This document shows, piece by piece, positions 16,005 through 24,433 of a stretch of 64,000 bases of DNA. The stretch's first letter is position 1. Each line of letters begins with the position of its first letter. Location: NCBI RefSeq assembly GCF_001440415.1, contig NZ_LLYA01000024.1, positions 124,001 to 188,000 on the forward strand, written 5' to 3'. The notes below the pieces were generated by a model. It was not told the DNA's origin. It worked only from the letters and a program-made list of their open reading frames with translations, and made no database searches. Both the position numbers and the translations under genes were made by a program. The stretch comes from Bradyrhizobium retamae. GTDB lineage: Bacteria > Pseudomonadota > Alphaproteobacteria > Rhizobiales > Xanthobacteraceae.

Positions 16005-17213
16005 CTATTTCTTCACCAGCGGGCAGCGCGAGGCTTCCAGCGGCTGGAATGCCTCGTTACCGGGGATCGTCGCCAGCAGCTTGTAATAATCCCAGCGCGC
16101 CTTGGATTCCGACGGCTTCTTGACCTCGAACAAATACATGTCGTGCACCATGCGGCCGTCGTCGCGAATCTTGCCGTTCCTGGCGAACATGTCGTTGACC
16201 GGCGTCTCCTTCATCACCTTCATTACCGCGGCCGCATCCGTGGTGCCCGCGGCCTTGACGGCTTTCAGGTAATGCAGGACCGACGAATAGACGCTGGCCT
16301 GCGCCGCGGTCGGCGGCCGCTTGACGCGCTCCATGAAGCGTTTTGAAAAGGCGCGGGTGTCGTCGTTAAGGTCCCAATAGAAGGCTTCGGCAAGCAGGAG
16401 ACCCTGCGCCGTCTCCAGCCCGACGCTGTCGATGTCGGTGACGAAGGCAAGCAGCGGCGAGAGCTTTTGGCCGCCGCTCCTGGTCAGACCAAATTCCGCC
16501 GCCTGCTTGATCGCGTTAATGGTGTCGCCGCCGGCATTGGCGAGGCCGACAACCTTTGCCTTCGAGCTCTGCGCCTGCAGCAGGAACGAGGAGAAGTCCG
16601 ACGTATTGAGCGGATGCTTGACGCTGCCGAGCACCTTGCCGCCGGCCTTCACCACCACATTGCTGGTGTCCTTTTCCAGGTCCTGACCGAAGGCATAGTC
16701 GGCGGTGAGGAAGAACCAGGTTTCGAAGCCGCTCTTGACGGTGGCGAGCCCGGTGACGTTGGCCTGCGCAAACGTGTCGTAGGAATAATGCACGGTGTAG
16801 GGGCCGCAGGCCTCGTTGCTCAGCCGGATCGAGGCCGGGCCGCTATACATCACGATCTTGTTGCGCGCCTTCGCGATCTCACCGGCGGCCAGCGCGGTCG
16901 CGGAGGCCGCTACGTCGTACAGCATCTCGACGCCCTGATTGTCGAGCATGTCGCGCGCGATGCTGGCGGAAAGGTCGGCCTTGTTGAGATGATCGGCCGC
17001 GACGATCTCGACCTTGCGCCCCAGCACCTCGCCGCCAAAATCCTCCACCGCCATCTTCGCGGCCGTCTCCGAGCCCGGCCCCGTAATATCGGCGTAGAGC
17101 CCAGACATATCGAGGATGCCGCCGAGCTTGAGCGGCGGCTTGCTCTGCGCGATTGCCGCGCTCGCCGACATCGCCAGCGCGGCGGCGAAAACGGCTGTGA
17201 TTGCTCTCTTCAT
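16005..17213 (-). CDS. Liv-type ABC transporter periplasmic binding protein
   Basis: 402 residues with a cleavable signal peptide (MKRAITAVFAAALAMSASAA...AQ). The mature part is a two-lobe type-I periplasmic binding protein (Peripla_BP_6), starting LKLGGILDMSGLYADITGPG and with ETAAKMAVEDFGG soon after, a pattern typical of the expanded Bradyrhizobium branched-chain/aromatic-acid receptors. The ATG follows GGGAG. No permease or ATPase genes are adjacent. Its place upstream of the crotonase and VOC genes suggests it captures the acid degraded by them; this is contextual inference. Confidence 0.92.
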   Translation of the reverse strand: MKRAITAVFAAALAMSASAAIAQSKPPLKLGGILDMSGLYADITGPGSETAAKMAVEDFGGEVLGRKVEIVAADHLNKADLSASIARDMLDNQGVEMLYDVAASATALAAGEIAKARNKIVMYSGPASIRLSNEACGPYTVHYSYDTFAQANVTGLATVKSGFETWFFLTADYAFGQDLEKDTSNVVVKAGGKVLGSVKHPLNTSDFSSFLLQAQSSKAKVVGLANAGGDTINAIKQAAEFGLTRSGGQKLSPLLAFVTDIDSVGLETAQGLLLAEAFYWDLNDDTRAFSKRFMERVKRPPTAAQASVYSSVLHYLKAVKAAGTTDAAAVMKVMKETPVNDMFARNGKIRDDGRMVHDMYLFEVKKPSESKARWDYYKLLATIPGNEAFQPLEASRCPLVKK

Positions 17214-17529
17214 GGAGTTCTCCCTATTGGTTGCCGCATTGCCTGCGACTTTGAAGTTTTTGCTCTGGCAGGATCATGCCGCACGGGGTGCATAGCGGCA
17301 AGGCGCGAAGGAAGGTGGATTGCGTCGCGATTTCCGCTAAGCGGAATGATTTCGTAGGATGGGTAGAGCGAAGCGAAACCCATCAATTCCTTGCGCGGCG
17401 ACATGATGGGTATCGCTTCGCTCCACCCATCCTACCCGACGCATCAGCGTGTCCCGGACGCCGTGCAGCGTCTCTTCGATGCACCGCAGAGCCGGGCCCC
17501 CCGGATCAGCAGCGTACCGCGCGCTCCGC
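17214..17529. other. Intergenic region with one inverted repeat
   Basis: This 316-base gap contains the upstream region of the binding-protein gene and the inverted repeat at 17354-17435. I see no convincing gene or RNA in it. Confidence 0.7.
17354..17435. repeat. Dispersed inverted repeat (GTAGGATGGGT variant)
   Basis: GTAGGATGGGTAGAGCGAAG at the left pairs with CTTCGCTCCACCCATCCTAC at the right; inside, AACCCATCA pairs with TGATGGGTATC. Related in design to the GTAGGGTGGGC elements at 14209 and 15904. Confidence 0.85.
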
Positions 17530-17943
17530 TCACGCCAGCAACCCCTTCCCCGGCACATCATTGAGCTCGAGCCTTATGCCATCGGGATCCTCAAACAGAA
17601 TTGAGTAATATCCCGGTGCCCACTGATCCTCGCGCGGCGCGCGGATGATTTTAGCGCCGAGCGTCTGGAGGAAGCCGTGCAGCTCGTCGACATCTGCGCG
17701 CTCGCGGGCGCGGAAGCAGAGGTGGTGCAGGCCGACGCACTGCTGTTCGAAGGCGCGCCTGCGTGCTCTGGCGACGGTGCGCTGATGCCGAGCGCGGTGC
17801 GGCCGCCGACGCAGTAGTAGCCCGTCTCGGTATCGATGACCGGCCTCAAGCCGAGAAGCGGCAAACAGCTTGCGATAGAAATCGCGGGAGCGTTCGTAAT
17901 TCGAGGCGGTGAGGAAAACTTGGGCGATGCCGTTGACTTCCAT
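17530..17943 (-). pseudogene. VOC-family protein gene with two compensating frameshifts
   Basis: The N-terminal VOC segment (EVNGIAQVFLTASNYERSRD) and the C-terminal two thirds (VGLHHLCFRARERADVDELH, then DQWAPGYYSILFEDPDGIRL) are intact in one frame. The intervening part is intact only in another frame, where it reads LLGLRPVIDTETGYYCVGG and TALGISAPSPEHAG, exactly what a VOC protein should have there. The simplest repair is removal of one base in the AAA run at 17863-17865 and insertion of one base near 17751-17758. The overall frame is restored, so a 137-residue protein with about 35 scrambled residues could still be made. Could be a decayed gene or two sequencing errors. Confidence 0.75.
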
Positions 17944-18020
17944 TGTCTTCCCCTGCGTGGCAATCTCAGGTAGTATTGCTGGTCGAGCATACAGGAACGA
18001 GCGGGACAGAGAGCGGCGTT

Positions 18021-18812
18021 ATGACCGGTCCGGCATTGCGTTACAGAGATGCGCTTACGGTATCCGCCGCATTGTTTCTCGCGCCGGCGTCCATCGCCGG
18101 ACAGGCCGATGCGGCCGATTGCGCGCTGGAGCGGCACGGCGAAGGGCGCGTGGCTGCCGTGGTCGATGCGCGCGGTTTTCGCCTCGAGGACGGCCGGGAA
18201 ATCCGCCTCGCCGGCATCGAGCGGCCGGGAACCGACACGGCCAACGGCAGGGCCGCATTGTCCGCCATCATCACCGGCCGCGACGTGACCCTGCATGGCG
18301 AGAACGACACGCCGGATCGCTACGGCCGGCAGTCGGCAATTGTGTTCGTGGCTGGCTCGGAACAACCGGTGCAAAGCGAACTGCTGCGCCGCGGCGAGGC
18401 ACTGGTTTCGAGCGACATAGCCGACAAAAATTGCGCTGCAGCGCTATCCGCCGCCGAAGGCGTGGCGAGAAATGCCAAATTGGGCATCTGGGCTGAAACC
18501 ACGGCCATAAAAAACGCGGAAAGTCCGGGCGATATTCTGGCCGCGATTGGGCACTTTATGGTGGTCGAGGGCAGAGTGCTGTCGGTTCGGCAGGCTGGGG
18601 CAATCACCTACCTGAATTTCGGGCGGAACTGGACACGGGACTTTGCTGCGACTATTTCAAGGCGCATCATACCGGCGTTCGAGAGCGCCGGCCTTGGACC
18701 TAAGTCGCTCGAAAATCGACTGATTCGTGTCCGCGGCGTTGTCTCGTCGCGGGGAGGACCACGGATTGAAGTGCTTCGGGTGGGGCAGATTGAGGTGCTG
18801 GGCGGGAAATAG
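18021..18812 (+). CDS. Thermonuclease (SNase)-family protein, exported
   Basis: 263 residues. A hydrophobic N-terminus (about 10-27, with ASIAGQADA near the cleavage site) suggests export. A staphylococcal-nuclease-like OB fold covers about 40-160: RVAAVVDARGFRLEDGREIR then LAGIERP in place of the usual RLxGIDxP, and DTPDRYGRQSAIVFV containing the conserved D-R-Y-G-R. The C-terminal 100 residues (MVVEGRVLSVRQAG through IEVLRVGQIEVLGG) form a second OB-like part often found in such alphaproteobacterial proteins. The nuclease activity is plausible but the Asp to Glu change in the calcium-site motif should be noted. The ATG follows GAGAGCGG. A gene for an M48 protease follows on the same strand. 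Confidence 0.82.
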   Translation: MTGPALRYRDALTVSAALFLAPASIAGQADAADCALERHGEGRVAAVVDARGFRLEDGREIRLAGIERPGTDTANGRAALSAIITGRDVTLHGENDTPDRYGRQSAIVFVAGSEQPVQSELLRRGEALVSSDIADKNCAAALSAAEGVARNAKLGIWAETTAIKNAESPGDILAAIGHFMVVEGRVLSVRQAGAITYLNFGRNWTRDFAATISRRIIPAFESAGLGPKSLENRLIRVRGVVSSRGGPRIEVLRVGQIEVLGGK

Positions 18813-18947
18813 CGCTTGATTCGAGGGCTGGGCATCGGTCTTCGCTGGGATCACGTGCAAAGAAGAGGGGATGAGATCAAGGATCCCGGTCGGATCGTGA
18901 TCTTAGTGGCTGATTTGACGCATCGTGCACAACGGCGCGAAGGAAAC

Positions 18948-20402
18948 ATGGGCCGCCGCCTTCTGGCTGCGCCGGCGCTGTTGTGCGCTGCGCTCACGCT
19001 CTCTTCCTGTGGGAATCTCGGGAAGATCGAGACGGCCGCACCGACGGTGCCCGCGCCGAAGCCGAGCCGCACCGTCGCGCAGACACCGGCGAGCGAGCGC
19101 GAGCACGAGCGCATTCTGGCCTCCTATGGCGGCGCCTATGACGATCCGAAACTCGCAACCCTGATCGGCAAGACGGTCGACCGGCTGGTGGCGGCGTCCG
19201 ACCGTCCGGACCAGGCCTACCGGGTGACCATCCTCAATTCCGGCGCGGTCAACGCCTTCGCGCTGCCGACAGGCCAGCTCTATGTGACGCGCGGGCTGGT
19301 GGCGCTCGCCAGCGACACCTCGGAACTGTCCTCGGTGCTGAGCCACGAGATGGCGCATGTCATCGCAAAACACGCCTCGATCCGGGAAGACCAGGCGCGA
19401 CAGGCGGCGGTGGTGACGCGCGTCGTCACCGATATGAGCAACGATCCGGATCTGACCGCGCTGGCTCTGGCGAAAACCAAGCTGACGATGGCGAGCTTCT
19501 CGCGGCAGCAGGAATTCGAGGCCGATGGCATCGGCGTCGGCATTTCGGCCCGCGCCCGTTTCGATCCCTATGGCGCGGCGCGCTTCCTCGCCGCGATGGA
19601 ACGCAATGCGGCGCTGAAGGCCGGCAAGACCTCGCTCGATCCGCGCGCGCAGGACTTTCTGTCCTCGCATCCGGCAACGCCCGAGCGCGTGCAGAACGCA
19701 CAGGCCAGCGCGCGGCAATATACCTCGCCGCAGAGCGGCGAGCGCGACCGCGAGACCTATCTCGCCGCCATCGACAACATCGTCTATGGCGAGGACCCCA
19801 GCGAGGGCTTTGTACGCGGGCGCCGCTTCCTGCATCCGAAACTCGGCTTCACCTTCCAAGCGCCCGAGACGTTCACGCTCGACAACACTGCGCAGGCCGT
19901 GATCGGCGTGCGCGAGGGCGGCACGCAGGCGATGCGCTTCGACGTGGTGCGCGTGCCGGCCGAACAGTCGCTCGCCGATTACCTCAATTCCGGCTGGATG
20001 GAAGGCGTCGACAAGGGCTCGACCGAAGACCTCATGATCAACGGTTTCCCGGTGGCTTCGGCGTCGGCGAATGGAGATCAGTGGCAGTTCAAGGTCTATG
20101 CGCTGCGTTACGGCAGCGACGTCTACCGCTTCATCTTCGCCGCCAAGCAGCGCAATACCGAAAGCGAGCGCAATGCGCGCGAGACCGTCAACTCGTTCCG
20201 CCGCCTGACGCTTGAAGAAATCCAGGCCGCGCGCCCCTTGCGTATCAAGGTCATCACCGTGCAGCCCGGCGACACCGTGGAATCGCTGTCCCACCGCATG
20301 ACCGGCGTCGACCGCCCCACCGAGCGCTTCCGCATCCTCAACGGCCTCGACCAGCACGCCCAGGTCAAGCCGCGCGATCGCGTGAAGATCGTGGTGGATT
20401 GA
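18948..20402 (+). CDS. M48-family metalloprotease lipoprotein (BepA/LoiP-like)
   Basis: 484 residues. The lipoprotein signal ends LTLSSC (Cys21), so the enzyme is anchored in a membrane facing the periplasm. The zinc site HEMAH is at 133-137 with the third ligand in QQEFEADG (about 188-194); the active-site helix is SSVLSHEMAHVIAKHASI. A substrate-shielding domain follows, and the C-terminus (about 440-484) has a LysM-like segment, IKVITVQPGDTVESLSHRM. It probably degrades or helps assemble misfolded outer-membrane proteins. The start at ATG after AAGGAAAC gives the lipoprotein signal directly. The last 102 bp of the gene are duplicated at 22497-22598. Confidence 0.9.
   Translation: MGRRLLAAPALLCAALTLSSCGNLGKIETAAPTVPAPKPSRTVAQTPASEREHERILASYGGAYDDPKLATLIGKTVDRLVAASDRPDQAYRVTILNSGAVNAFALPTGQLYVTRGLVALASDTSELSSVLSHEMAHVIAKHASIREDQARQAAVVTRVVTDMSNDPDLTALALAKTKLTMASFSRQQEFEADGIGVGISARARFDPYGAARFLAAMERNAALKAGKTSLDPRAQDFLSSHPATPERVQNAQASARQYTSPQSGERDRETYLAAIDNIVYGEDPSEGFVRGRRFLHPKLGFTFQAPETFTLDNTAQAVIGVREGGTQAMRFDVVRVPAEQSLADYLNSGWMEGVDKGSTEDLMINGFPVASASANGDQWQFKVYALRYGSDVYRFIFAAKQRNTESERNARETVNSFRRLTLEEIQAARPLRIKVITVQPGDTVESLSHRMTGVDRPTERFRILNGLDQHAQVKPRDRVKIVVD
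20301..20402. repeat. 102-bp direct repeat, copy 1 (3' end of the M48 gene)
   Basis: This stretch encodes the last 33 residues and stop codon of the M48 protease. It recurs in the same orientation at 22497-22598 with about five mismatches, two of them in GTCAAG versus ATCGAG. Confidence 0.95.
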
Positions 20403-20521
20403 CGCGAGGCCGAAACAAGATCACTCAGCGAGGCTGCTCGCCTTCCCCTCTCTCCTCGTGGGACAGGTGGATCGAACGAGCGCACGCAATAACCGCGCGA
20501 GCACATGTCTCGTCCAAGCGG

Positions 20522-20549
20522 AAAAAAGAGCCCCACCGAAGCGGGGCTC
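20522..20549 (-). terminator. Rho-independent terminator of the DUF1236 gene
   Basis: On the minus strand, GAGCCCC and GGGGCTC form a 7-bp stem with an 8-base loop (20528-20549), followed by TTTTTT (20522-20527). It lies just past the stop codon at 20557. Confidence 0.9.
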
Positions 20550-20556
20550 AAGATGA

Positions 20557-22125
20557 TCAGTACTTGCGACCCGAACCGCCCTGATCAGACTGGTTCTTCG
20601 TCGCAGGTGCCGGCGCATTGTTGTTCTGGTTGATCTGCCCGGACGGCTGGTTGGAGCTCGGCTGATTGCCGCCTCGCGCCGGGGCCTGTCCAGTCGTCTG
20701 ACCAGCCGGAGGCCGTTGCGTGCCGGCCTGGCCGGTGGTTGCCGGCTGGTTTCGTCCGGCCTGACCGGTTGTCGTAGGCTCGTTCTGGCGGGCAGGCGCA
20801 TTAGCCTGACCGGTATTCTGGTCGGTCGCGTTCCGCTGCGCCGATGGCTGCTGGCCAGCCGTCGTCGACTGGCTCTGAGTGGCACTTATCTTGTTGGACA
20901 CTCCGAGCGCGGCAACGGTGCGTGTATCAATCGTGCCGCTGGCCTGCAGGCCCTGCCGCCGCTGGAAGACCATCAAAGCCTCGCGCGTCCGGCCGCTGAA
21001 CACACCATCCGCTCTGCCAGTCAGCAAACCGCGTTGGATGAGCACCCGCTGCACCACGCGGATTTCGTCGGGGCTCAGATCGAGCGCGGCGACGCTGCCA
21101 CCGCCGATGCGGCCACGACCCGTGAACCGCGTCCTCGGTCCTGCCGGGACAACGTCCACGATCCTCCGGCTCCGATCCACGAACACGATCTCGTCCTCCA
21201 CGACGAAGAAGCTGTAGTCGCGGTAGGCCGGGAACGTGTCGATCAATACGGGGAATGCCGCGACCGACACAAAGGAGACATGCCGTGGCACCACGACGCC
21301 GGTGTTGATCCGGAAGTTGATGGAGCTGACGTTAACCCGCGCCACATTGCGCGAGCCAAGCACCGACTGCTGCAGCGTTGTCTGCTGTTGTGCAGTCACC
21401 GACACGCGGCCCGACATGCTCTGAGCGGCCGCACCCTGGCCTTCCGCCCGCGCATCGGTCTGTCCGCGGGTGTTGGCGCCGGTCGTTGTGGACTGACCCT
21501 GCTGCGTCGCCTGGCCCTGCTGCGTAGTCTGACCTTGGGAAGGAGCGCTTGGCCTGGTGTTGGCGCCGGTCGTCGTACCCGGCCTTGCATTCGGACCCTC
21601 CGTTGCCGCACCGGTCTGGTCACGGCGCTGCTGGGTTGTCTCTGCGGTTGCCGGCTTCTGCTTTTGCTGCGCCTTCTGTTCGGTCTGACGCGTCTGGTCG
21701 CGCTCGCCGCGGCCTTGCCCCACCGTCTGATCCTTTTGCCCGCGCTGCGACCGATCCGAGCCGATCTTCCGCTCGCCACTATCCATCGCGCGGCCGCTCT
21801 CTCTCATTCCTTCGCTACGCTGTGCGCCCGATGGCGCAGCAGCAGGGCTTTCCGCCCGGCCGCCTGCTCGGCCTTGCGTCATCCCTTCACCGCGGGATGC
21901 GCCGCCTGCGCCCTGCGAAATTCCACCTCCCGACTGCCTCTGTTCGGCGGCACCGCCGCCAGCTCCACCACCGGCGCTTATTCCGCCGCCGGCGCCTGCT
22001 CCTCCGCCGGCACCCATTCCTCCACCGCCGCCACCATCACGCATACCTTGTGCCGCCGCCAGACTGACGCCGGCGAGCAGCGCTGCCGTGGTCAGCAGGA
22101 ACCTGCTCTTTCTAATGCTGTGCAT
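20557..22125 (-). CDS. Secreted DUF1236 and peptidoglycan-binding-domain protein
   Basis: 522 residues. A signal peptide (about 1-26, ending SLAAAQ) is followed by a very Gly-rich segment and a long Gln/Thr/Arg-rich low-complexity region to about residue 220. Then comes a DUF1236 domain (NFRINTGVVVPRHVSFVSVA, DYSFFVVEDEIVFVDRSRRI) and a peptidoglycan_binding_1 domain (DEIRVVQRVLIQRGLLTGRA, FQRRQGLQASGTIDTRTVAA). The C-terminal 130 residues are again Gln/Thr/Asn-rich. It probably binds the cell wall; the disordered regions may be species-specific. A strong GGAGGAGG precedes the ATG. The gene is flanked by the two copies of a 102-bp direct repeat. Confidence 0.85.
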   Translation of the reverse strand: MHSIRKSRFLLTTAALLAGVSLAAAQGMRDGGGGGGMGAGGGAGAGGGISAGGGAGGGAAEQRQSGGGISQGAGGASRGEGMTQGRAGGRAESPAAAPSGAQRSEGMRESGRAMDSGERKIGSDRSQRGQKDQTVGQGRGERDQTRQTEQKAQQKQKPATAETTQQRRDQTGAATEGPNARPGTTTGANTRPSAPSQGQTTQQGQATQQGQSTTTGANTRGQTDARAEGQGAAAQSMSGRVSVTAQQQTTLQQSVLGSRNVARVNVSSINFRINTGVVVPRHVSFVSVAAFPVLIDTFPAYRDYSFFVVEDEIVFVDRSRRIVDVVPAGPRTRFTGRGRIGGGSVAALDLSPDEIRVVQRVLIQRGLLTGRADGVFSGRTREALMVFQRRQGLQASGTIDTRTVAALGVSNKISATQSQSTTAGQQPSAQRNATDQNTGQANAPARQNEPTTTGQAGRNQPATTGQAGTQRPPAGQTTGQAPARGGNQPSSNQPSGQINQNNNAPAPATKNQSDQGGSGRKY

Positions 22126-22484
22126 GTGAAACCTCCTCCGTTTGCCTCGCAGCATTTTTCGACGCGGTACTTTCGAACTGCGCAGTTCAAGCTCCGTTAT
22201 GAGTGACGGACCTGCTGCAAACGAGCGCTCGTCCGAGTTTCCGATCTGCTGGGAAAACGAAGCCCCGATGCCATTCGTTCCCGTTCACGCCGTTGCGCCA
22301 GCGGCACACGCGGTTCCGGAGCGAAACTGGCTCGCGGTTTGTACGATTGGCACGTGGACCTATGTCGGTCAGCGCCGACATGTTGCAGTGGCGAGGAACA
22401 GAGATGACGCGAGACGACTCAATTGACGTACTCGATCGAGCCGGTGCGGTGCAGATTGAATAAATTGAATAAAGGGCGCTGCGG

Positions 22485-22598
22485 ATGTTCGCTTCCACCG
22501 GCGTCGACCGCCCCACCGAGCGCTTCCGCATCCTCAACGGCCTCGACCAGCACGCCCAGATCGAGCCGCGCGATCGCGTGAAGATCGGGGTGGACTAA
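22485..22598 (+). pseudogene. Duplicated C-terminal fragment of the M48 protease, open as a 37-codon frame
   Basis: An ATG at 22485 leads, after four unrelated codons, directly and in frame into the copied LysM-like tail (GVDRPTERFRILNGLDQHAQ, then IEPRDRVKIGVD) and a stop codon. AAAGGG lies eight bases before the ATG. The frame has stayed open, with changes Val to Ile, Lys to Glu and Val to Gly relative to the protease. It is most simply a gene remnant, but translation is possible. The same-strand full gene ends 2.1 kb upstream. Confidence 0.75.
22497..22598. repeat. 102-bp direct repeat, copy 2
   Basis: Near-identical to 20301-20402, including the stop codon position (TGA there, TAA here). 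Similarity ends sharply on both sides. Confidence 0.95.
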
Positions 22599-22613
22599 TC
22601 AGGACGCCTCAGC

Positions 22614-22760
22614 CGTCATTGCGAGCCATCTGGTCGCACGAATGCGCGCCCGATGACAGGCTCCGCGAAGCAATCCGCGCCAACGCGGGGATAGGTGGAT
22701 TGCTTCGTCGCTTCAGCGCAAAATTGCTCCGCAATTTTGTCGCGAGCTTCTCGCAATTAC
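22614..22760. repeat. Dispersed inverted repeat (CGTCATTGCGAG type), copy 1
   Basis: It begins CGTCATTGCGAG, has GCTCCGCGAAGCAATCC in the left arm and GGATTGCTTCGTCGCTTC in the right arm, and ends with CTCGCAAT followed by a degraded end. A better preserved copy is at 28891-29012. Confidence 0.85.
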
Positions 22761-22803
22761 GCGGAGAGCGCTGCGTGCTACCAGGAATTTGTGCGATCTA
22801 ATT

Positions 22804-23163
22804 CTACTCGATAGTCACACGCGAACGCCACCGCGACTCAAAACTATTGTCATCGTCAAGCATCCGCGCCTGCGCATCCATGGGCTCGCTGCGCTTCTCT
22901 GTGACGATGCTTACCGGCTCGGCCTCGGCCTTCGCTTGCGCGGGTGCCGGCGCAGCGGCAGGCCACCGCAACAACGATTTCGAAATTACAGTCTTGCCGG
23001 CGTACCAGCATTTGCGCCCGTCGATCAGGCGCCAGGACCAATGCCCCTGCTGATTGGACGGCACCGCGGCGCTGCATTCCCTCACCTGCGCGGCCGGCGC
23101 GCTGATCGGAAGCAGCGCGGCCATGACAATGGCGAGAAAGACTGACTGAACCTGCCCTTTCAT
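22804..23163 (-). CDS. Hypothetical secreted protein (119 aa)
   Basis: The product begins with a signal peptide (MKGQVQSVFLAIVMAALLPISAPA) and carries two cysteines in a short conserved-looking motif HWSWRLIDGRKCWYAG, a stretch I associate with small exported Bradyrhizobium proteins of unknown function. The tail is Ala/Glu-rich and basic. The selected ATG follows AAGGGGG; the longer frame upstream has no signal and was not used. It stands alone between a dispersed repeat and the carD region. Confidence 0.75.
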   Translation of the reverse strand: MKGQVQSVFLAIVMAALLPISAPAAQVRECSAAVPSNQQGHWSWRLIDGRKCWYAGKTVISKSLLRWPAAAPAPAQAKAEAEPVSIVTEKRSEPMDAQARMLDDDNSFESRWRSRVTIE

Positions 23164-23283
23164 CGAATCCCCCTTGCGGTTGATCTGAATGCGGGCGGGA
23201 GGTTCTCCCCCGATTCTGGTCACAAAAAGTCGAAAATTGGGCCACTTTCCGCGTAAGTGACTGCAAATGCTGTCCAAAATTGC

Positions 23284-23323
23284 CGTCCTTCCCTTCTCCC
23301 ACAAGGGGAGAAGGGAAGAAGGA
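23284..23323. repeat. Dispersed palindromic repeat (CCCTTCTCCCC type)
   Basis: CCTTCCCTTCTCCCACAAGG followed by its near inverse complement, GGAGAAGGGAAGAAGG. Same family as 14136-14190. Confidence 0.85.
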
Positions 23324-23352
23324 CCGCTGAAGGAATTTGCTTACACCCAAAC

Positions 23353-23378
23353 AAAAAGCCCGGTCTCTCGACCGGGCT
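23353..23378 (-). terminator. Rho-independent terminator of carD
   Basis: AGCCCGGTC / GACCGGGCT 9-bp stem with a 4-base loop; on the minus strand it is followed by TTTTTG and lies about 25 bases after the carD stop codon. Confidence 0.9.
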
Positions 23379-23402
23379 TTTCGTTCAATCCTTGGGATTC
23401 TT

Positions 23403-24341
23403 TCAGGCAGCCTCATCCGCCACGGCAGCGTCGTCGCCGTCGGCCTCGACATCCGCCTCGTCGGCCTCAGTGTCAGCTTCGGTGGCTTCGGCCTTGGCGC
23501 CGCGGCGCGGGCTCTTGGCGAGCTGGCTCTCGATTTCCTTGACCGCTTCGGTCTCGGTCGAATGCTGCACGACGGCGATTTCGCGTGACAGCCGATCGAG
23601 CGCCGCTTCATAGAGCTGGCGTTCGCTGTAGGACTGCTCGGGCTGCGATTCCGAGCGATAGAGGTCGCGGACCACTTCGGCGATCGCGACGATGTCGCCC
23701 GAATTGATCTTCGCTTCGTATTCCTGCGCCCGGCGCGACCACATCGTGCGTTTTACGCGCGCACGACCTTTCAGGGTTTCAAGGGCCTTCTTGACCAGCG
23801 CCGGCTCGGACAGCTTGCGCATGCCGACATTGGCGACCTTGGCGGTCGGCACGCGGAGCGTCATCTTGTCCTTCATGAAATTGATCACGAACAGCTCAAG
23901 CTTGGCGCCCGCGATCTCCTGCTCCTCGATGGCCAGGATCTGGCCGACGCCGTGAGCCGGATAGACCACGAATTCATTGGCCTTGAAGCCCTGACGCTGG
24001 GTCACGACCTTCTTCGGCTCCTCGACGCGCGGCGCGGCGGCGACCGGCTTGGCAGCAGCCTTCGGCGCGGCGGCTTTCGGGGGAGCAGCCTTCACGGGGG
24101 TCTTGACGGGATGCTTGGCAGCAACTTTCGACGCAGTGGTCTTCGAACCCGTCGCTTTCGCGGCGGTCTTGGCAGTCTTTTCTGGCATTGCGCTTCTTTT
24201 GTTCTTTGAGGACTTTGTGGCCGAAACGTTCTTGGCGTCCTTCATGGGCGCCTTGGCACGGCCTTTGGTTGCGCTGCGGCTGGCCGGAGCGGCTTTTTTC
24301 GTCGTCTTGGAAGCACTCTTTTTACGCGTTTTCTGTGACAC
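23403..24341 (-). CDS. carD: CarD-family transcriptional regulator with long basic N-terminal extension
   Basis: 312 residues from a GTG start. Residues about 117-290 are the CarD_CdnL/TRCF RNA-polymerase-interacting and helical DNA-binding domains (GFKANEFVVYPAHGVGQILA, ELFVINFMKDKMTLRVPTAK, RTMWSRRAQEYEAKINSGDI). CarD binds the beta subunit and stabilises the open complex at many promoters. The first 110 residues are Lys/Ala/Pro/Thr-rich, histone H1-like, and the last 40 are acidic (Glu/Asp/Ala). The true start is uncertain: a later ATG at 24188 would give a shorter basic tail. No strong Shine-Dalgarno is seen at either. A candidate promoter with a TGTGC/GCACA inverted repeat lies upstream. 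Confidence 0.88.
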   Translation of the reverse strand: MSQKTRKKSASKTTKKAAPASRSATKGRAKAPMKDAKNVSATKSSKNKRSAMPEKTAKTAAKATGSKTTASKVAAKHPVKTPVKAAPPKAAAPKAAAKPVAAAPRVEEPKKVVTQRQGFKANEFVVYPAHGVGQILAIEEQEIAGAKLELFVINFMKDKMTLRVPTAKVANVGMRKLSEPALVKKALETLKGRARVKRTMWSRRAQEYEAKINSGDIVAIAEVVRDLYRSESQPEQSYSERQLYEAALDRLSREIAVVQHSTETEAVKEIESQLAKSPRRGAKAEATEADTEADEADVEADGDDAAVADEAA

Positions 24342-24433
24342 AGCCTGCGCGCGGAACTGCCACGCCCCTGTTCGATGTTTTTACGGAAACCCACCGGGGC
24401 CACAGGATACGCATGGCCGGGATCGGCTTATAA

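Larger units (their letters stand above)
22126..22803. other. Non-coding region with protease-gene fragment and dispersed repeat
   Basis: This 678-base gap carries the upstream region of the DUF1236 gene, the duplicated 3' end of the M48 gene (22497-22598), and a dispersed inverted repeat (22614-22760). Apart from the 37-codon frame at 22485-22598 no credible gene is seen. Confidence 0.7.

Noticed and set aside
18903..20357. A 484-codon frame opposite the M48 protease
   Set aside because: No stop codons because of codon bias on the other strand; the opposite strand has the HEMAH motif and lipoprotein signal.
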